The notes: a model not told the origin generated them from the letters alone. A stretch of 64,000 nt of DNA from Candidatus Faecalibacterium gallistercoris (GCA_019116585.1 DXBJ01000072.1:1-64000); one strand, 5' to 3'; positions 8,141 through 17,902 are shown, counted from the first letter of the stretch. Made by a program: numbers and translations.

Positions 8141-9286
8141 TCAGAGCTGTTTCCGCCATTCGGCCTCAAAAGCGGCCTCAAAGGCGCGTTCGGCGGGGGT
8201 GTCGGGGGCGGGCAGCTCCACCGTCCGGCCGGTCCAGGAGGACAGGTAGACGGCGTTGGAGATGGTCAGGCTTTTCCGCCCCTCGGCCCAGGGGGCCAGC
8301 AGGCCGTCCGGGTCGCCGGCGCGGATGCAGGCCGCAAAATTGCGCAGCACGGCGGCGTAGGCGTCGGGGTCCTTTTCCATGGGCAGGGTCTGCCAGCGGG
8401 CGGCGGGCTTTTCAAAGCCGGTGCCGGGGGCGCTGCGGTATTCCCGCTCAGGCCGGTCCAGCCGGGCGATCCGGACCCCCTCCGGCTCGCAGAGGATCAG
8501 CCCGTCGTCCAGGGCGATCTCCAGCCGGTTGACGCCGGGGGCCTCGCCGGTGGAGGCGACGAACACCCCGGTGGCCCCGCCGGGCCATTCCAGATAGGCG
8601 GTGACCTCGTCCTCCACCGGGATGGGGTGGTATTTGCCGTTGTGACAGAACGCCCGGGTCCGGGCGGGCATCCCGCAGATCCATTGGAGCATATCCAGGT
8701 TGTGGGGGCACTGGTTGAGCAGGGTGCCGCCGCCGTCCTTTTGCCAGCTGCCCCGCCAGCCGCTGCCGGCGTAGTAGGCGTTGGAGCGGTACCAGTCGGT
8801 CACCGTCCAGCTGACCCGCTTGACGCGGCCCAGTTCGCCGCTGTGCACCAGCTGCCGGATGGCCCGGTAGGACGGGAAGGTCCGCTGCTGAAAGATATAC
8901 CCGCAGACCAGCCCCGCCGGGCGGGCCTGCTCCATCCGGCGGGCCGCCGCGCTGGTGATGCCGGCGGGCTTGTCGCACAAAACGCACAGCCCCCGCTCCA
9001 TAGCAGCCACCGCCTGTTCCTCATGCAGGCGGTGGGGCGTGGCGATGACCACGGCGTCCAGCCCGAGCGCCCCGCCGTCCACCGCCGCGAACAGTTCCTC
9101 CGCCGTCTGGTAGACCGGCAGCCCCGCCGGCAGCGCCAGCCCACGGGCGGCCAGGGTCTCGGGCCGCACCCGGGTCACGGCGGCCAGCGCCATCCCCGGC
9201 ACGGCCCCCGCCGCCAGCAGCGCGGCGTACTGGCTGCCCATATTGCCCATGCCGATGACGGCGGTGCGGATGGCATCTTTTTTCAT
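8141..9286 (-). CDS. Gfo/Idh/MocA family oxidoreductase
   Basis: N-terminal IRTAVIGMGNMGSQYAALL Rossmann motif; VIATPHRLHEEQAVAAMERGLCVLCDKPAG. Confidence 0.92.
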   Translation of the reverse strand: MKKDAIRTAVIGMGNMGSQYAALLAAGAVPGMALAAVTRVRPETLAARGLALPAGLPVYQTAEELFAAVDGGALGLDAVVIATPHRLHEEQAVAAMERGLCVLCDKPAGITSAAARRMEQARPAGLVCGYIFQQRTFPSYRAIRQLVHSGELGRVKRVSWTVTDWYRSNAYYAGSGWRGSWQKDGGGTLLNQCPHNLDMLQWICGMPARTRAFCHNGKYHPIPVEDEVTAYLEWPGGATGVFVASTGEAPGVNRLEIALDDGLILCEPEGVRIARLDRPEREYRSAPGTGFEKPAARWQTLPMEKDPDAYAAVLRNFAACIRAGDPDGLLAPWAEGRKSLTISNAVYLSSWTGRTVELPAPDTPAERAFEAAFEAEWRKQL

Positions 9287-9302
9287 GGCAAACGCCTCCT
9301 TT

Positions 9303-10730
9303 TTATGCGGCCGGGCTGGCCGCTTCGCCTTCGGCCTGCACCGCGCCCAGGTTTTCCATCAGCTTGACCGCCAGCTCCTCCGCCTCGTCCGCCGGGACCC
9401 AGAGGTCAGGGCAAAAGCCGCGGAATTCCTCAAAGTAATCGTTTGTATCAGGGACGATGTTTTCCCTGCTCCCAATCCCGATAATCATCTTGCTGTTTCC
9501 CAATTGAACGTAAGCAATGCTTCCCACCATTTCGCCCGAGGTATTGTCCCCTATAATCAACACATTTTCCAGATTATAAGCGGTGTCAATCATCCATTCT
9601 GCGGCAGAAGCCGTCCACTTGCTGGTTAAAATAATCAAAATGTTGTCATTGGACACCCACAGGTCTCTTGCGCTGTTCATCTGTTTGCCTGAATAGGCGT
9701 TGATGAACAGAGAATTGGAGGGAACCAGTGTTTTGGCATAGTTTTTGAGCCACTCGACGACTACAGCTCCCTGTCCACCACAATTGAAACGAAGGTCCAG
9801 AATGCCAATGGGGGAACCACCCAATATGTTTGCGCCTTCCTGAAACCCTTCATACCAATCCGAATCCGTTTGACTCTGCATAGCATTAACCTGGAGGATA
9901 GGAATGCTGTTGTCATAGCGCACTTCCGGGATGGCAAGCTGATCGGCATTCTCGAATTGTTCCTGATAGTCATAGGGTTCACACTGTAACACCTGCGTGC
10001 TGCCATCGGTATAGTGGATGCTCAAAGTCTCATCGCAGGTGGTTCTGTCTTTAAGAAGAACGGGATAATAAACGATTTCTCCTTTTGGGGAGATGGAACG
10101 CTTGAACAGCTCTGTCAGGTCGTCATAGCCATCTACCGAGGCAACGGTTTTGTGATTTTCCGTGATATATTGTCCGTCATCCTCGTAAAAAGCCACTTCC
10201 CGGAAGAAAAACGGATACCAGCAGGGATTGGTTTTCTGACCATGGATCTGAAAATGCGCGTCCTTTACAAACGAAAAGTGGGGTACAAGCAGCTTCTGAA
10301 ATTCTTTAGCGCTCAGAGAAGCGTGCTGTGCGCACTCTTTCAGGATGGCCTGTTCCGCAGCATCAAAAGCGGCCCGTCCGCCCATTCGGTCGTAGTTTCC
10401 GTAACAGCTATAAATGGCATCAAAGAGATAGGTGACATCCTCAATCATCTGTTCCTGCGTCAATACCAAATTAGGGTCAAAGGATTCCAAGTCTGCAATA
10501 TCGGTAAAGTAAGAGTTTATTTCAGATGCGCTGACCGGCTCCCCGCTTTCATCCACAGGCTTCCGCAAGATGAATTCGCTTTTCAGTCCATCATTGTCGA
10601 TGGCCTGATGGGCTGCGTTGACCTCCGCCAGCAGCTCGTCCAGGGTGGGCTGGGGCGGCAGGGCCGGGGCGCAGCCTGCCAGCAGGCAGGCCGCCAGGGC
10701 CAGAGCGCAGCTTTTTACGAATCCATTCAT
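9303..10730 (-). CDS. S41 family peptidase-like lipoprotein
   Basis: Lipobox LLAGCAP; GILDLRFNCGGQGA and ILTSKWTASAAEWM resemble the S41 core. Confidence 0.75.
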   Translation of the reverse strand: MNGFVKSCALALAACLLAGCAPALPPQPTLDELLAEVNAAHQAIDNDGLKSEFILRKPVDESGEPVSASEINSYFTDIADLESFDPNLVLTQEQMIEDVTYLFDAIYSCYGNYDRMGGRAAFDAAEQAILKECAQHASLSAKEFQKLLVPHFSFVKDAHFQIHGQKTNPCWYPFFFREVAFYEDDGQYITENHKTVASVDGYDDLTELFKRSISPKGEIVYYPVLLKDRTTCDETLSIHYTDGSTQVLQCEPYDYQEQFENADQLAIPEVRYDNSIPILQVNAMQSQTDSDWYEGFQEGANILGGSPIGILDLRFNCGGQGAVVVEWLKNYAKTLVPSNSLFINAYSGKQMNSARDLWVSNDNILIILTSKWTASAAEWMIDTAYNLENVLIIGDNTSGEMVGSIAYVQLGNSKMIIGIGSRENIVPDTNDYFEEFRGFCPDLWVPADEAEELAVKLMENLGAVQAEGEAASPAA

Positions 10731-10872
10731 TTTGCATTCCTCCCTCTTGTTGTCGCCGGTGCGGGGCCGGTATGGTTCCAGTGTAGCACAACGGCGCCCC
10801 GCCGGCAATAGGGATGCAGTGAACAGGCGATTCGGTGCGGTCAAACGGGTATGCCAGCCCCCGACCACGCGA

Positions 10873-10907
10873 AAAGCCCCCGTAACTTGCATCGTTACGG
10901 GGGCTTT
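10873..10907 (-). terminator. Intrinsic terminator of tRNA-Thr
   Basis: AAAGCCCCCGTAAC-N7-GTTACGGGGGCTTT. Confidence 0.8.
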
Positions 10908-10910
10908 CCC

Positions 10911-10985
10911 TGGAGCTGGTGACAGGAGTTGAACCTGCAACCCACTGATTACAAATCAGTTGCGCTGCCATTGCGCCACACCAGC
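10911..10985 (-). tRNA. tRNA-Thr (TGT), CCA encoded
   Basis: GCTGGTGTGGCGCAATGGCAGCGCAACTGATTTGTAATCAGTGGGTTGCAGGTTCAACTCCTGTCACCAGCTCCA; anticodon loop TTTGTAA. Confidence 0.95.
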
Positions 10986-11040
10986 AAAAATAAGTACCTA
11001 GATAGTATACCACTGCGGCGGCGTTTTGGCAAGCGGTTTC

Positions 11041-11901
11041 TTACGCCCCGGCGGCCCGCAGGGCGGCGTCCAGGGCGGCAAAGTGTTCCAGGGTCAGCTG
11101 CTCGGGGCGGACCCGGGGGTCCAGCCCGGCGGCGGCCAGAGCGTCCGCCACCTGCTGGCGGGGCAGCCCCAGGCCGGCGGCGATGGCGTTGGCGGCGGTC
11201 TTGCGGCGCTGCCCAAAGGCCGCCCGCACCAGGGCAAAGTAGGCTTTTTCGTCCGGCACCGCTACGGCGGGGGTGGGCCGGATGTCCAGCCGGACCACCG
11301 CGCTGGTCACCTTGGGGGCCGGATAGAAGCTGCCCGCCTGGACGGTGAACATCATTTTGGGCTGGGCGAAATAGCGCACCGCACAGCTCACTGCGCCGCT
11401 GGCCCGGGTGCCGGGCAGGGCGGCCAGCCGCTCGGCGGCCTCCTTCTGGACCATGACGGTGATGTTCTGGACGGGCAGACGGTCCTCCAGCAGTTTCATG
11501 ATGATGGGGCTGGTGATGTAGTAGGGCAGGTTGGCGCAGACCGCCACCGGCATGCCGGCAAACTCCTGCTGCATCAGGGCGGGCAGGTCGGCCTTGAGCA
11601 CGTCCTGCAAGATCACCTTGACGTTGTCAAAGCCGGCCAGCGTCTCTGCCAGCACCGGCGGCAGCCGCTTGTCCACCTCGATGGCCACCACCTTGCCGGC
11701 CCGCCGGGCGATCTCCCGGGTCAGCACCCCGATGCCGGGGCCGATCTCCAGCACGCCGAACCGGCGGTCGATGCCGGCGGCGTCCACGATCTTGGGGGGC
11801 ACGCCGGGGTTGACGATAAAGTTCTGCCCAAACCCTTTGGAAAGGGCAAAGTCGTATTTTTCGCACAAGGCGCGGATGGTGGCAAGATCGGTCAGCTCCA
11901 T
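11041..11901 (-). CDS. rsmA: 16S rRNA (adenine(1518)-N(6)/adenine(1519)-N(6))-dimethyltransferase
   Basis: SKGFGQNFIVNPGV, GVLEIGPGIGVLTREIA, CANLPYYITSPIIMKLLE. Confidence 0.96.
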   Translation of the reverse strand: MELTDLATIRALCEKYDFALSKGFGQNFIVNPGVPPKIVDAAGIDRRFGVLEIGPGIGVLTREIARRAGKVVAIEVDKRLPPVLAETLAGFDNVKVILQDVLKADLPALMQQEFAGMPVAVCANLPYYITSPIIMKLLEDRLPVQNITVMVQKEAAERLAALPGTRASGAVSCAVRYFAQPKMMFTVQAGSFYPAPKVTSAVVRLDIRPTPAVAVPDEKAYFALVRAAFGQRRKTAANAIAAGLGLPRQQVADALAAAGLDPRVRPEQLTLEHFAALDAALRAAGA

Positions 11902-11929
11902 AACGGGTCCTTTCACATGGCTCAAAAAG

Positions 11930-11968
11930 GTGTCCTGCCCGGCTGGCATACGCGGACGGGCAGGACAC
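11930..11968 (-). terminator. Terminator downstream of S41 peptidase gene
   Basis: Perfect 12-bp arms GTGTCCTGCCCG-N15-CGGGCAGGACAC followed on minus strand by CTTTTTG. Confidence 0.8.
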
Positions 11969-11996
11969 ATACAAAACGATCTGATCGCGGCCTGGC

Positions 11997-13382
11997 TCAG
12001 GCAGCCTCGTCCGACGAGGCCGCCGCCTCGCTGGACGCTGCTTCGCCGCTGGAAGCCGCCTCCTCCGGCGCGGTGTCGCCGGAAGCGGCCTCCCCGCTGG
12101 AAGCCTCGCTGCCGGCGGCATCCTCGCTGCTGGCGGCCTGGCTGGACGCCGCGTTGACGCCGCCCACGGTGGCGCTGCCGGTCAGGGTCTGCGCAGCGTT
12201 TACGGCGCGTAGAATCTGCGGGTCGGTTTCCAAAGTGAAATCGTAGAATGCCACCTGCTCGTCGCTGGTCAGGGGGCGCTCCACATCCACCGTCAGGCCG
12301 GTGGTGTCAAAGCTCTCGCCGTTGGAGGCGATCAGTTTGGCCACCGTGACCACCACGGCGCTGCCGTCGCTCAGGCGCTGGGGGCTGCTCTGGATGGTGC
12401 CCTTGCCATAGGTGGTGCTGCCCACCAGCCGCGCGCCGCTCATATCCCGCAGGCAGCTGGCAAACAGCTCGGCCGCGCTGGCGGTGTTGCCGTTGACCAG
12501 GCAGACGATGGGCAGGTCCACGACGCTGTCCCCGCTGCTGGTGCCCAGCACCTCCTGGGTGCCGTCCCGGCTCTCGGCCCAGGCCATGACCCCTTCGGGG
12601 CAGATCAGGTCGATGCAGTTGAGGGCGGCGTCCAGCAGGCCGCCGGCGTTGTCCCGCAGGTCGAACAGCAGGCTGGCCGCCCCGGCGTTGCGCAGGGTGC
12701 GGATGGCATAGTCCAGCTCGCTGAGGGTGGTGGCGTCGAACTGCCGGATCTTGATGTAGCCCACGTCCCCGGCGGTCATCTGGTAGTCGATGGTGGTGGA
12801 GATGTAACCCGAGCGGGTCAGGTCGACGCTCTGCTCGGTGGCGTCGCTGCCCAGCCAGACCAAGTGGACGGTGGTGCCCGCCTCGCCCAGCAGCCGGTCC
12901 TCGATGGCGTCGGCGCTGCTCATGGTGCGCACGTCGGTGTCGTCGATGGCGGTGATGTAGTTGCCTGCCACGATGCCGGCCTCCTGGGCCGGCGAGCCGT
13001 CGTAGACTTTCAGCACCTTGGCGTAGCCGGTCTGGTCCTGGGCCACCTCCACGCCGATGCCCATCAGGACGCCGTTCTGGATGTCCAGCAGCTTGGCGTA
13101 GGCCTCGGCGGTGTAGTAGCGGGCGTACCGGTCGCCGGTGCCCACCAGATAACCGGAGGAAATGGTGTCGTACAGCAGCGTCTCGTCGATGGTGTAATAG
13201 TCGTTGCTGCGGACATAGCGGTCCAGCTCGGCGATCTTGCTGTACATGCTTTCTTTTTCTTTGACGTTGCTGACGGTGCTGTCGAACAGGCGCATCGCCA
13301 GCAGCATGGTGACGGAGAAGGTCACCGTCATGGCCAGGATCACGATGGTCAGCATCATCCCGACCGAAATCTTTTTGTTCAT
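11997..13382 (-). CDS. S41 family C-terminal processing peptidase (PDZ + S41) with Ser/Ala/Glu-rich tail
   Basis: N-terminal TM; GIGVEVAQDQTGYAKVLKVYDGSPAQEAGIVAGNYI PDZ; LLFDLRDNAGGLL; CLVNGNTASAAELFASCLRD; TTYGKGTIQ. Confidence 0.94.
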   Translation of the reverse strand: MNKKISVGMMLTIVILAMTVTFSVTMLLAMRLFDSTVSNVKEKESMYSKIAELDRYVRSNDYYTIDETLLYDTISSGYLVGTGDRYARYYTAEAYAKLLDIQNGVLMGIGVEVAQDQTGYAKVLKVYDGSPAQEAGIVAGNYITAIDDTDVRTMSSADAIEDRLLGEAGTTVHLVWLGSDATEQSVDLTRSGYISTTIDYQMTAGDVGYIKIRQFDATTLSELDYAIRTLRNAGAASLLFDLRDNAGGLLDAALNCIDLICPEGVMAWAESRDGTQEVLGTSSGDSVVDLPIVCLVNGNTASAAELFASCLRDMSGARLVGSTTYGKGTIQSSPQRLSDGSAVVVTVAKLIASNGESFDTTGLTVDVERPLTSDEQVAFYDFTLETDPQILRAVNAAQTLTGSATVGGVNAASSQAASSEDAAGSEASSGEAASGDTAPEEAASSGEAASSEAAASSDEAA

Positions 13383-13395
13383 CGGTATCCTCCCG

Positions 13396-13503
13396 TCAGC
13401 CCAGCAGCATCAGCAGGGTGCTGCCCAGCAGGGACAGCGCCAGCAGCGCCGCCAGCACGATGCAGGCGATCCGCTGGAACCGTTTGTGCTTATCCGTTTT
13501 CAT
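13396..13503 (-). CDS. 35-aa single-pass membrane peptide (not in ORF track)
   Basis: MKTDKHKRFQRIACIVLAALLALSLLGSTLLMLLG*; upstream GAGGCGG RBS-like; lies between two same-strand genes. Confidence 0.6.
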   Translation of the reverse strand: MKTDKHKRFQRIACIVLAALLALSLLGSTLLMLLG

Positions 13504-13571
13504 ACTTTCATTCCGCCTCTCTGTGTTTGGATGCTTCGGCAGGGCGCGTCAGATGCCCCGGGGAAGCAGGA

Positions 13572-14837
13572 TCAAATGGGGACATAGCTGCGCGGGTTGA
13601 CCCGGCCGGCGTTGGTCTTGCCCTGCCACACCTCCAGGTGCAGGTGGTTGCCGGTGGAGTTGCCGGTGGAGCCCACATAGCCGATGATGTCCCCCTGGTT
13701 GACGTAGGTGCCCTGCCGCGCGGCGATGCGGCTCATGTGGCCGTACAGGGTGGAGTAGGCCTTGCCGTCGCTCATGGTGCCGTGGTAGATGACCACATAG
13801 TTGCCGTAGCCGCCGGTGCTCCACCCGGCCACCGACACATAGCCGCTGGCGGCCGCGTAGATGGGGGTGCCGCCGGGGGCGGCAAAGTCGATGCCGCCGT
13901 GCAGCTTATACACGCCGGTGACGGGGTTGGTGCGGTAGCCGTACTCGCTGGAGATGCGGCTGTAGCTGCGCAGGGGGCAGATAAAGCCGGTGAAGCTCAG
14001 GTCGCTCTGCTTGGCGGCCGCCGAGGAAATGATGGACTGGATCTGGCCCTGGACGGCCTCGTAGTCCATTTCGTCCGACTCGATGGCTTCCTGGGCCTCC
14101 CGCTGGGCGGCTTCGGCTTCTTCCTGGGTCATCTGGGCCTGGGTGATGCTGGCGGTCAACTCGCTCTGCTTGGCCTGCATCTGGTAGTTTTTGGCGTCCA
14201 GGCTGGCCTTCTGGGTCTCCAGGCTGGCTTTTTCGCTGGACAGCTGCTTGTAGTCGTTTTCCAGCTCCAGCTTGGCGGCCTCGAGGGCGTCCAGCATCTC
14301 GGTCTCCTTGACCGAGATGTCCTGCATCATCTCGTTGAAGGTCAGCAGCTGGTACAGGTCGGTCACCGCCGACAGCATGGCCACGCTGCCGCCCTCCCGC
14401 AGCTCCTGCATGGCCCCCATAAAGGTCTTGAAGTCCGCCCACTGGTTGTCGATGTCGAGCTCTTTCTGGTCGATCTCGGCCTGTTTGGCGGTGATCTCCT
14501 GCTGCTTCTGGCCAATGGCGTTCTGCACCTGGGCGATCTCCCCTTTCAGGACCACGATCTGGCCCTGGATGACGGTGACCTGCTCCCGCAGGTCCTGTTC
14601 CAGCGCCGCGGCGGCGCTCTCCCGCTTTTTGGCGTCGGCCAGCTCCTGCCGGTGCTGCGCCATGCTGGACTGGATCTGTTCCAGCCGCTTTTGCAGGTCG
14701 GAAACGCTGGTGGCCGAATCCGCCTCGGGCACGGCGCTGGCCGTGACCATCAGGCAGAGGGCCGCCGTCAGCAGGCTGACCGCCCGCCGCAGCCGGACCC
14801 CCAGCGGGGATTGTTTCGCGTGTTTCGCCGTCTTCAC
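13572..14837 (-). CDS. M23 family metallopeptidase, EnvC-like murein hydrolase activator with coiled coil
   Basis: Signal sequence, long coiled coil, YRTNPVTGVYKLHGGIDFAAPGGTPIYAAASGYV... GNHLHLEVW. Confidence 0.93.
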   Translation of the reverse strand: MKTAKHAKQSPLGVRLRRAVSLLTAALCLMVTASAVPEADSATSVSDLQKRLEQIQSSMAQHRQELADAKKRESAAAALEQDLREQVTVIQGQIVVLKGEIAQVQNAIGQKQQEITAKQAEIDQKELDIDNQWADFKTFMGAMQELREGGSVAMLSAVTDLYQLLTFNEMMQDISVKETEMLDALEAAKLELENDYKQLSSEKASLETQKASLDAKNYQMQAKQSELTASITQAQMTQEEAEAAQREAQEAIESDEMDYEAVQGQIQSIISSAAAKQSDLSFTGFICPLRSYSRISSEYGYRTNPVTGVYKLHGGIDFAAPGGTPIYAAASGYVSVAGWSTGGYGNYVVIYHGTMSDGKAYSTLYGHMSRIAARQGTYVNQGDIIGYVGSTGNSTGNHLHLEVWQGKTNAGRVNPRSYVPI

Positions 14838-14856
14838 CGATAGGCCCCCTTTTGTT

Positions 14857-15765
14857 TTACACGTTCAAATGCTTGCGGATGGAGAACAGGCTGCCCAGGC
14901 CGCCCACCAGGGTGCCGCCCGCCACGCTGCTGGACAGCACCGTGGTCCAGACGGCCTCCAGCGGCACCAGCGAGGTGCCCACCAGCACGTCCCAGACGCC
15001 GCTGAGGGTGCTCGCCGCGCTGATCAGGTAGCTGTAGAGGGCCAGCACGCCGCTGGCCGACAGCACACCCGAGATCAGGCCCATGGCCAGGCCCTCCACC
15101 AGGAAGGGCAGCGTCACCAGAAAGTTGGTGGCGCCCACGTATTTCATGATCTCGATCTCGCGGCGGCGGGCAAACACGCTCAGGCGTATGGTGCTGCCCA
15201 CCGTGATGACGCTGACTACCATCAGCACCAGCACAAAGGCCCGGCCCATCCGGGTGACCCCCTGCTGGATCTGCACAAAAATGCTGCCCATCTCCACCGG
15301 GGCCGTCACCTTGACCACGCCGGGGATCTTTTCCATCTGGCTGCTGATCCGGCTCAGCTGGCTGAGGTCCCCCACTGTGACCCGGTAGTTGGCCTTGAAG
15401 GGGTTATCGCTTTCAAATTCATCCCAAAGGGTTTCGTATTGTTCGTCCAGGTAGCCCTCGTAGGTGTCCAGCACGTCCTGCTTGGACATATAGCTGACGT
15501 GGGTCACCCCGCTGATGGCGGAGATCTGCTCCCCCACCGCCGTGGCGGTGGCGTCGTCGCAGTTGGGGTCCAGAAAGACCACCGTCTCGTTCTGGCGGCC
15601 CAGGTAGCCGATCATGCTGTCCACATTGACTTCCACCAGGCTGGCCAGGGTGTTCAGGCTCATGCAGACGGCCAGGGACGCCACGCAGGCAATGGTCATG
15701 GCCCAGTGGGTGCCAAGGTTGCGCAGGCCGCGGCCGGTCAAAAATCCAAACGTCGAAAGTTTCAC
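14857..15765 (-). CDS. ftsX: Cell division protein FtsX (permease-like)
   Basis: RRREIEIMKYVGATNFLVTLPFLVEGLAMGLIS; adjacent to and overlapping ftsE. Confidence 0.94.
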   Translation of the reverse strand: MKLSTFGFLTGRGLRNLGTHWAMTIACVASLAVCMSLNTLASLVEVNVDSMIGYLGRQNETVVFLDPNCDDATATAVGEQISAISGVTHVSYMSKQDVLDTYEGYLDEQYETLWDEFESDNPFKANYRVTVGDLSQLSRISSQMEKIPGVVKVTAPVEMGSIFVQIQQGVTRMGRAFVLVLMVVSVITVGSTIRLSVFARRREIEIMKYVGATNFLVTLPFLVEGLAMGLISGVLSASGVLALYSYLISAASTLSGVWDVLVGTSLVPLEAVWTTVLSSSVAGGTLVGGLGSLFSIRKHLNV

Positions 15766-16466
15766 AGGAGCGCCTCCTCGCGTGCAGCAGGCACATCCGA
15801 GACGATCCTGCCATGATTCAATGTGACCACCCTCTGGTGGAACCGGTGCACCAGCTCGTGCTCGTGGGTGACCACCAGCACCGTGATGCCCGTCTTGCTG
15901 ACTTCTTCCAGCAGCTCCATCATCTCCAGGCTCAGCTCGGGGTCGATGTTGCCGGTGGGCTCGTCTGCGATGACCAGCTTGGGCGCGTGGACCAGCGCCC
16001 GGGCCACCGCCACCCGCTGCTGCTCGCCGCCCGACAGATAGTCGGGGTAGCTGTTGGCCTTGTCCCCCAGGTGGACCAGCTCCAGCATATAGGGCACACG
16101 CTCGTCGATCTCCTTTTTGGCGATGTTGGTCACGTGCATGGCAAAGGCCACGTTCTCGTAGACGGTCATGCTGGGGATCAGGCGGAAGTCCTGGAAGATG
16201 ATCCCCATCTGCCGGCGTATGTAGGGGATCTTGTGTTTTTTCAGGGCGGCAATGTCGTTGCCGTTGACATACACCTTGCCCTCGGTGGGCAGGATCTCGC
16301 GCAGGATCAGCTTGAGCAGGGTGGATTTGCCCGCGCCCGAGTGCCCCAGCAGAAAGACGAACTCGCCGGGTTTTGCCTGGAAGTTGACGTCCTCCAGGGC
16401 CAGGCGGCCGCCCTTCTTGTACTCCATGGACACGTGCTCAAAATTTACCATTGGTATTTCTGGCAT
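15762..16466 (-). CDS. ftsE: Cell division ATP-binding protein FtsE
   Basis: LLGHSGAGKSTLLKLI, YPDYLSGGEQQRVAVARALVHAPKLVIADEPTGNIDP. Confidence 0.96.
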   Translation of the reverse strand: MPEIPMVNFEHVSMEYKKGGRLALEDVNFQAKPGEFVFLLGHSGAGKSTLLKLILREILPTEGKVYVNGNDIAALKKHKIPYIRRQMGIIFQDFRLIPSMTVYENVAFAMHVTNIAKKEIDERVPYMLELVHLGDKANSYPDYLSGGEQQRVAVARALVHAPKLVIADEPTGNIDPELSLEMMELLEEVSKTGITVLVVTHEHELVHRFHQRVVTLNHGRIVSDVPAAREEALL

Positions 16467-16555
16467 TGGTTATACGTCTCCGTTGTATCAGATTTCTGCC
16501 TGCGGCAGTAAAACAGAACCGGCCGCACGGTGGCCCGCCGGCCGGTGTCCCCCTG

Positions 16556-17641
16556 TCAATATTTGGCGGGGTTATTGGACAGATATTTTTTGACCATCAG
16601 CGCCACCTTAAACACGATGGCGTCGTCGAACTCCCGCAGGTCCAGGCCGGTGAGCTTTTTGATCTTTTCCAGCCGGTAGACCAGGGTGTTGCGGTGAACG
16701 AACAGGCCGCGGCTGGTCTCGGACACGTTCAGGTTGTTCTCGAAGAAGCGCTGGATGGTGAACAGGGTCTCCTGGTCCAGGCTCTCGATGCTGCCCTGCT
16801 TGAACACCTCTTTGAGGAACATCTCGCAGACGGTGGTGGGCAGCTGGTAGATCAGCCGGGCGATGCCCAGGTTGTCGTAACGGATGATCTGCTTTTCGGT
16901 GTCGAACACCTTGCTGACCTCCATGGCGATCTGGGCTTCCTTAAAGCTGGTGGCAAGGTCCTTGACGTTGGCGATGGGGGTGCCGATGCCCACCACAGCT
17001 TTGATGTAATGCTCGCCCGAGAGGGTGTCCACAATGCTGGCGGCCAGCTTCTCCATGTCGGAGCGGTCGATCCCCTTGCGGATCTCCTTGACCAGGACGG
17101 TGTCGGTCTCGCTGATGTTAAAGACGAAGTCCTTCTGCTTGTCGGGGAACAGGCTGCTGACCACATCGTAGGCCGAGATGTCCCCGCCCGACACCACCCG
17201 GACGATGAACACCACCCGGGACACATCGGTGGCAAAGTGCAGCTCCCGCGCCTTGGCGTAGATGTCGCCGGGCAGGATGTTGTCCAGCACCACGTTCTTG
17301 ATAAAATTGGCTTTGTCGAACTTTTCGTCGTGGTACTGCTTGATGCTCTGCAGGCTGATCGCCAGCACGGCGGCAAACTGGGCGGCGGTCTCGTCCGCAC
17401 CCTCTACAAACACGGCGTAATCGTTGTGCTTGGCGCTGGAAAACTGCTGGTAACTGTAACCGCCCCGGGCAAAGCCGTCCTTACCGGACACGCGCTCGGC
17501 CATAAAGTCCTCCTGCACCTCGCCGATCAAATTCAGCTCAGAGCAGGCGATGACGGCGCCGGTCTCATCCACCACACCGACCACACGGTCGATCGCGTCC
17601 TTCATCTGGTAGATCACGCTCTGAAATACTCTGTTGGCCAT
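16556..17641 (-). CDS. PucR/CdaR-type transcriptional regulator with C-terminal HTH
   Basis: C-terminal FFENNLNVSETSRGLFVHRNTLVYRLEKIKKLTGLDLREFDDAIVFKVALMV. Confidence 0.85.
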   Translation of the reverse strand: MANRVFQSVIYQMKDAIDRVVGVVDETGAVIACSELNLIGEVQEDFMAERVSGKDGFARGGYSYQQFSSAKHNDYAVFVEGADETAAQFAAVLAISLQSIKQYHDEKFDKANFIKNVVLDNILPGDIYAKARELHFATDVSRVVFIVRVVSGGDISAYDVVSSLFPDKQKDFVFNISETDTVLVKEIRKGIDRSDMEKLAASIVDTLSGEHYIKAVVGIGTPIANVKDLATSFKEAQIAMEVSKVFDTEKQIIRYDNLGIARLIYQLPTTVCEMFLKEVFKQGSIESLDQETLFTIQRFFENNLNVSETSRGLFVHRNTLVYRLEKIKKLTGLDLREFDDAIVFKVALMVKKYLSNNPAKY

Positions 17642-17724
17642 AAACGCATACCCCTTTTCCTCGATTGTACGGGCCGGGAAACCGGATTGTCATATTTCCA
17701 CAATTTCGCCGCACTACAATCTAT

Positions 17725-17753
17725 ATTTTACACAAAAGAATTTACTTTTGCAA
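17725..17753 (-). promoter_or_regulatory. Promoter of PucR-like regulator gene
   Basis: Minus strand TTGCAA-N17-TAAAAT. Confidence 0.6.
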
Positions 17754-17902
17754 CATATTTCACCAAAAAAGATTGCAATTTCTTGGTGAAATTATCTTCC
17801 AGGGTATTTTCAAGGCCAAAAACCACTTGTAAGCGTGGTTCTGCCCCTATTGTAGCGGTAAAATGTGATGCTTGTTTGAAAGTCTGGTGAAAGCCGGCGT
17901 CC

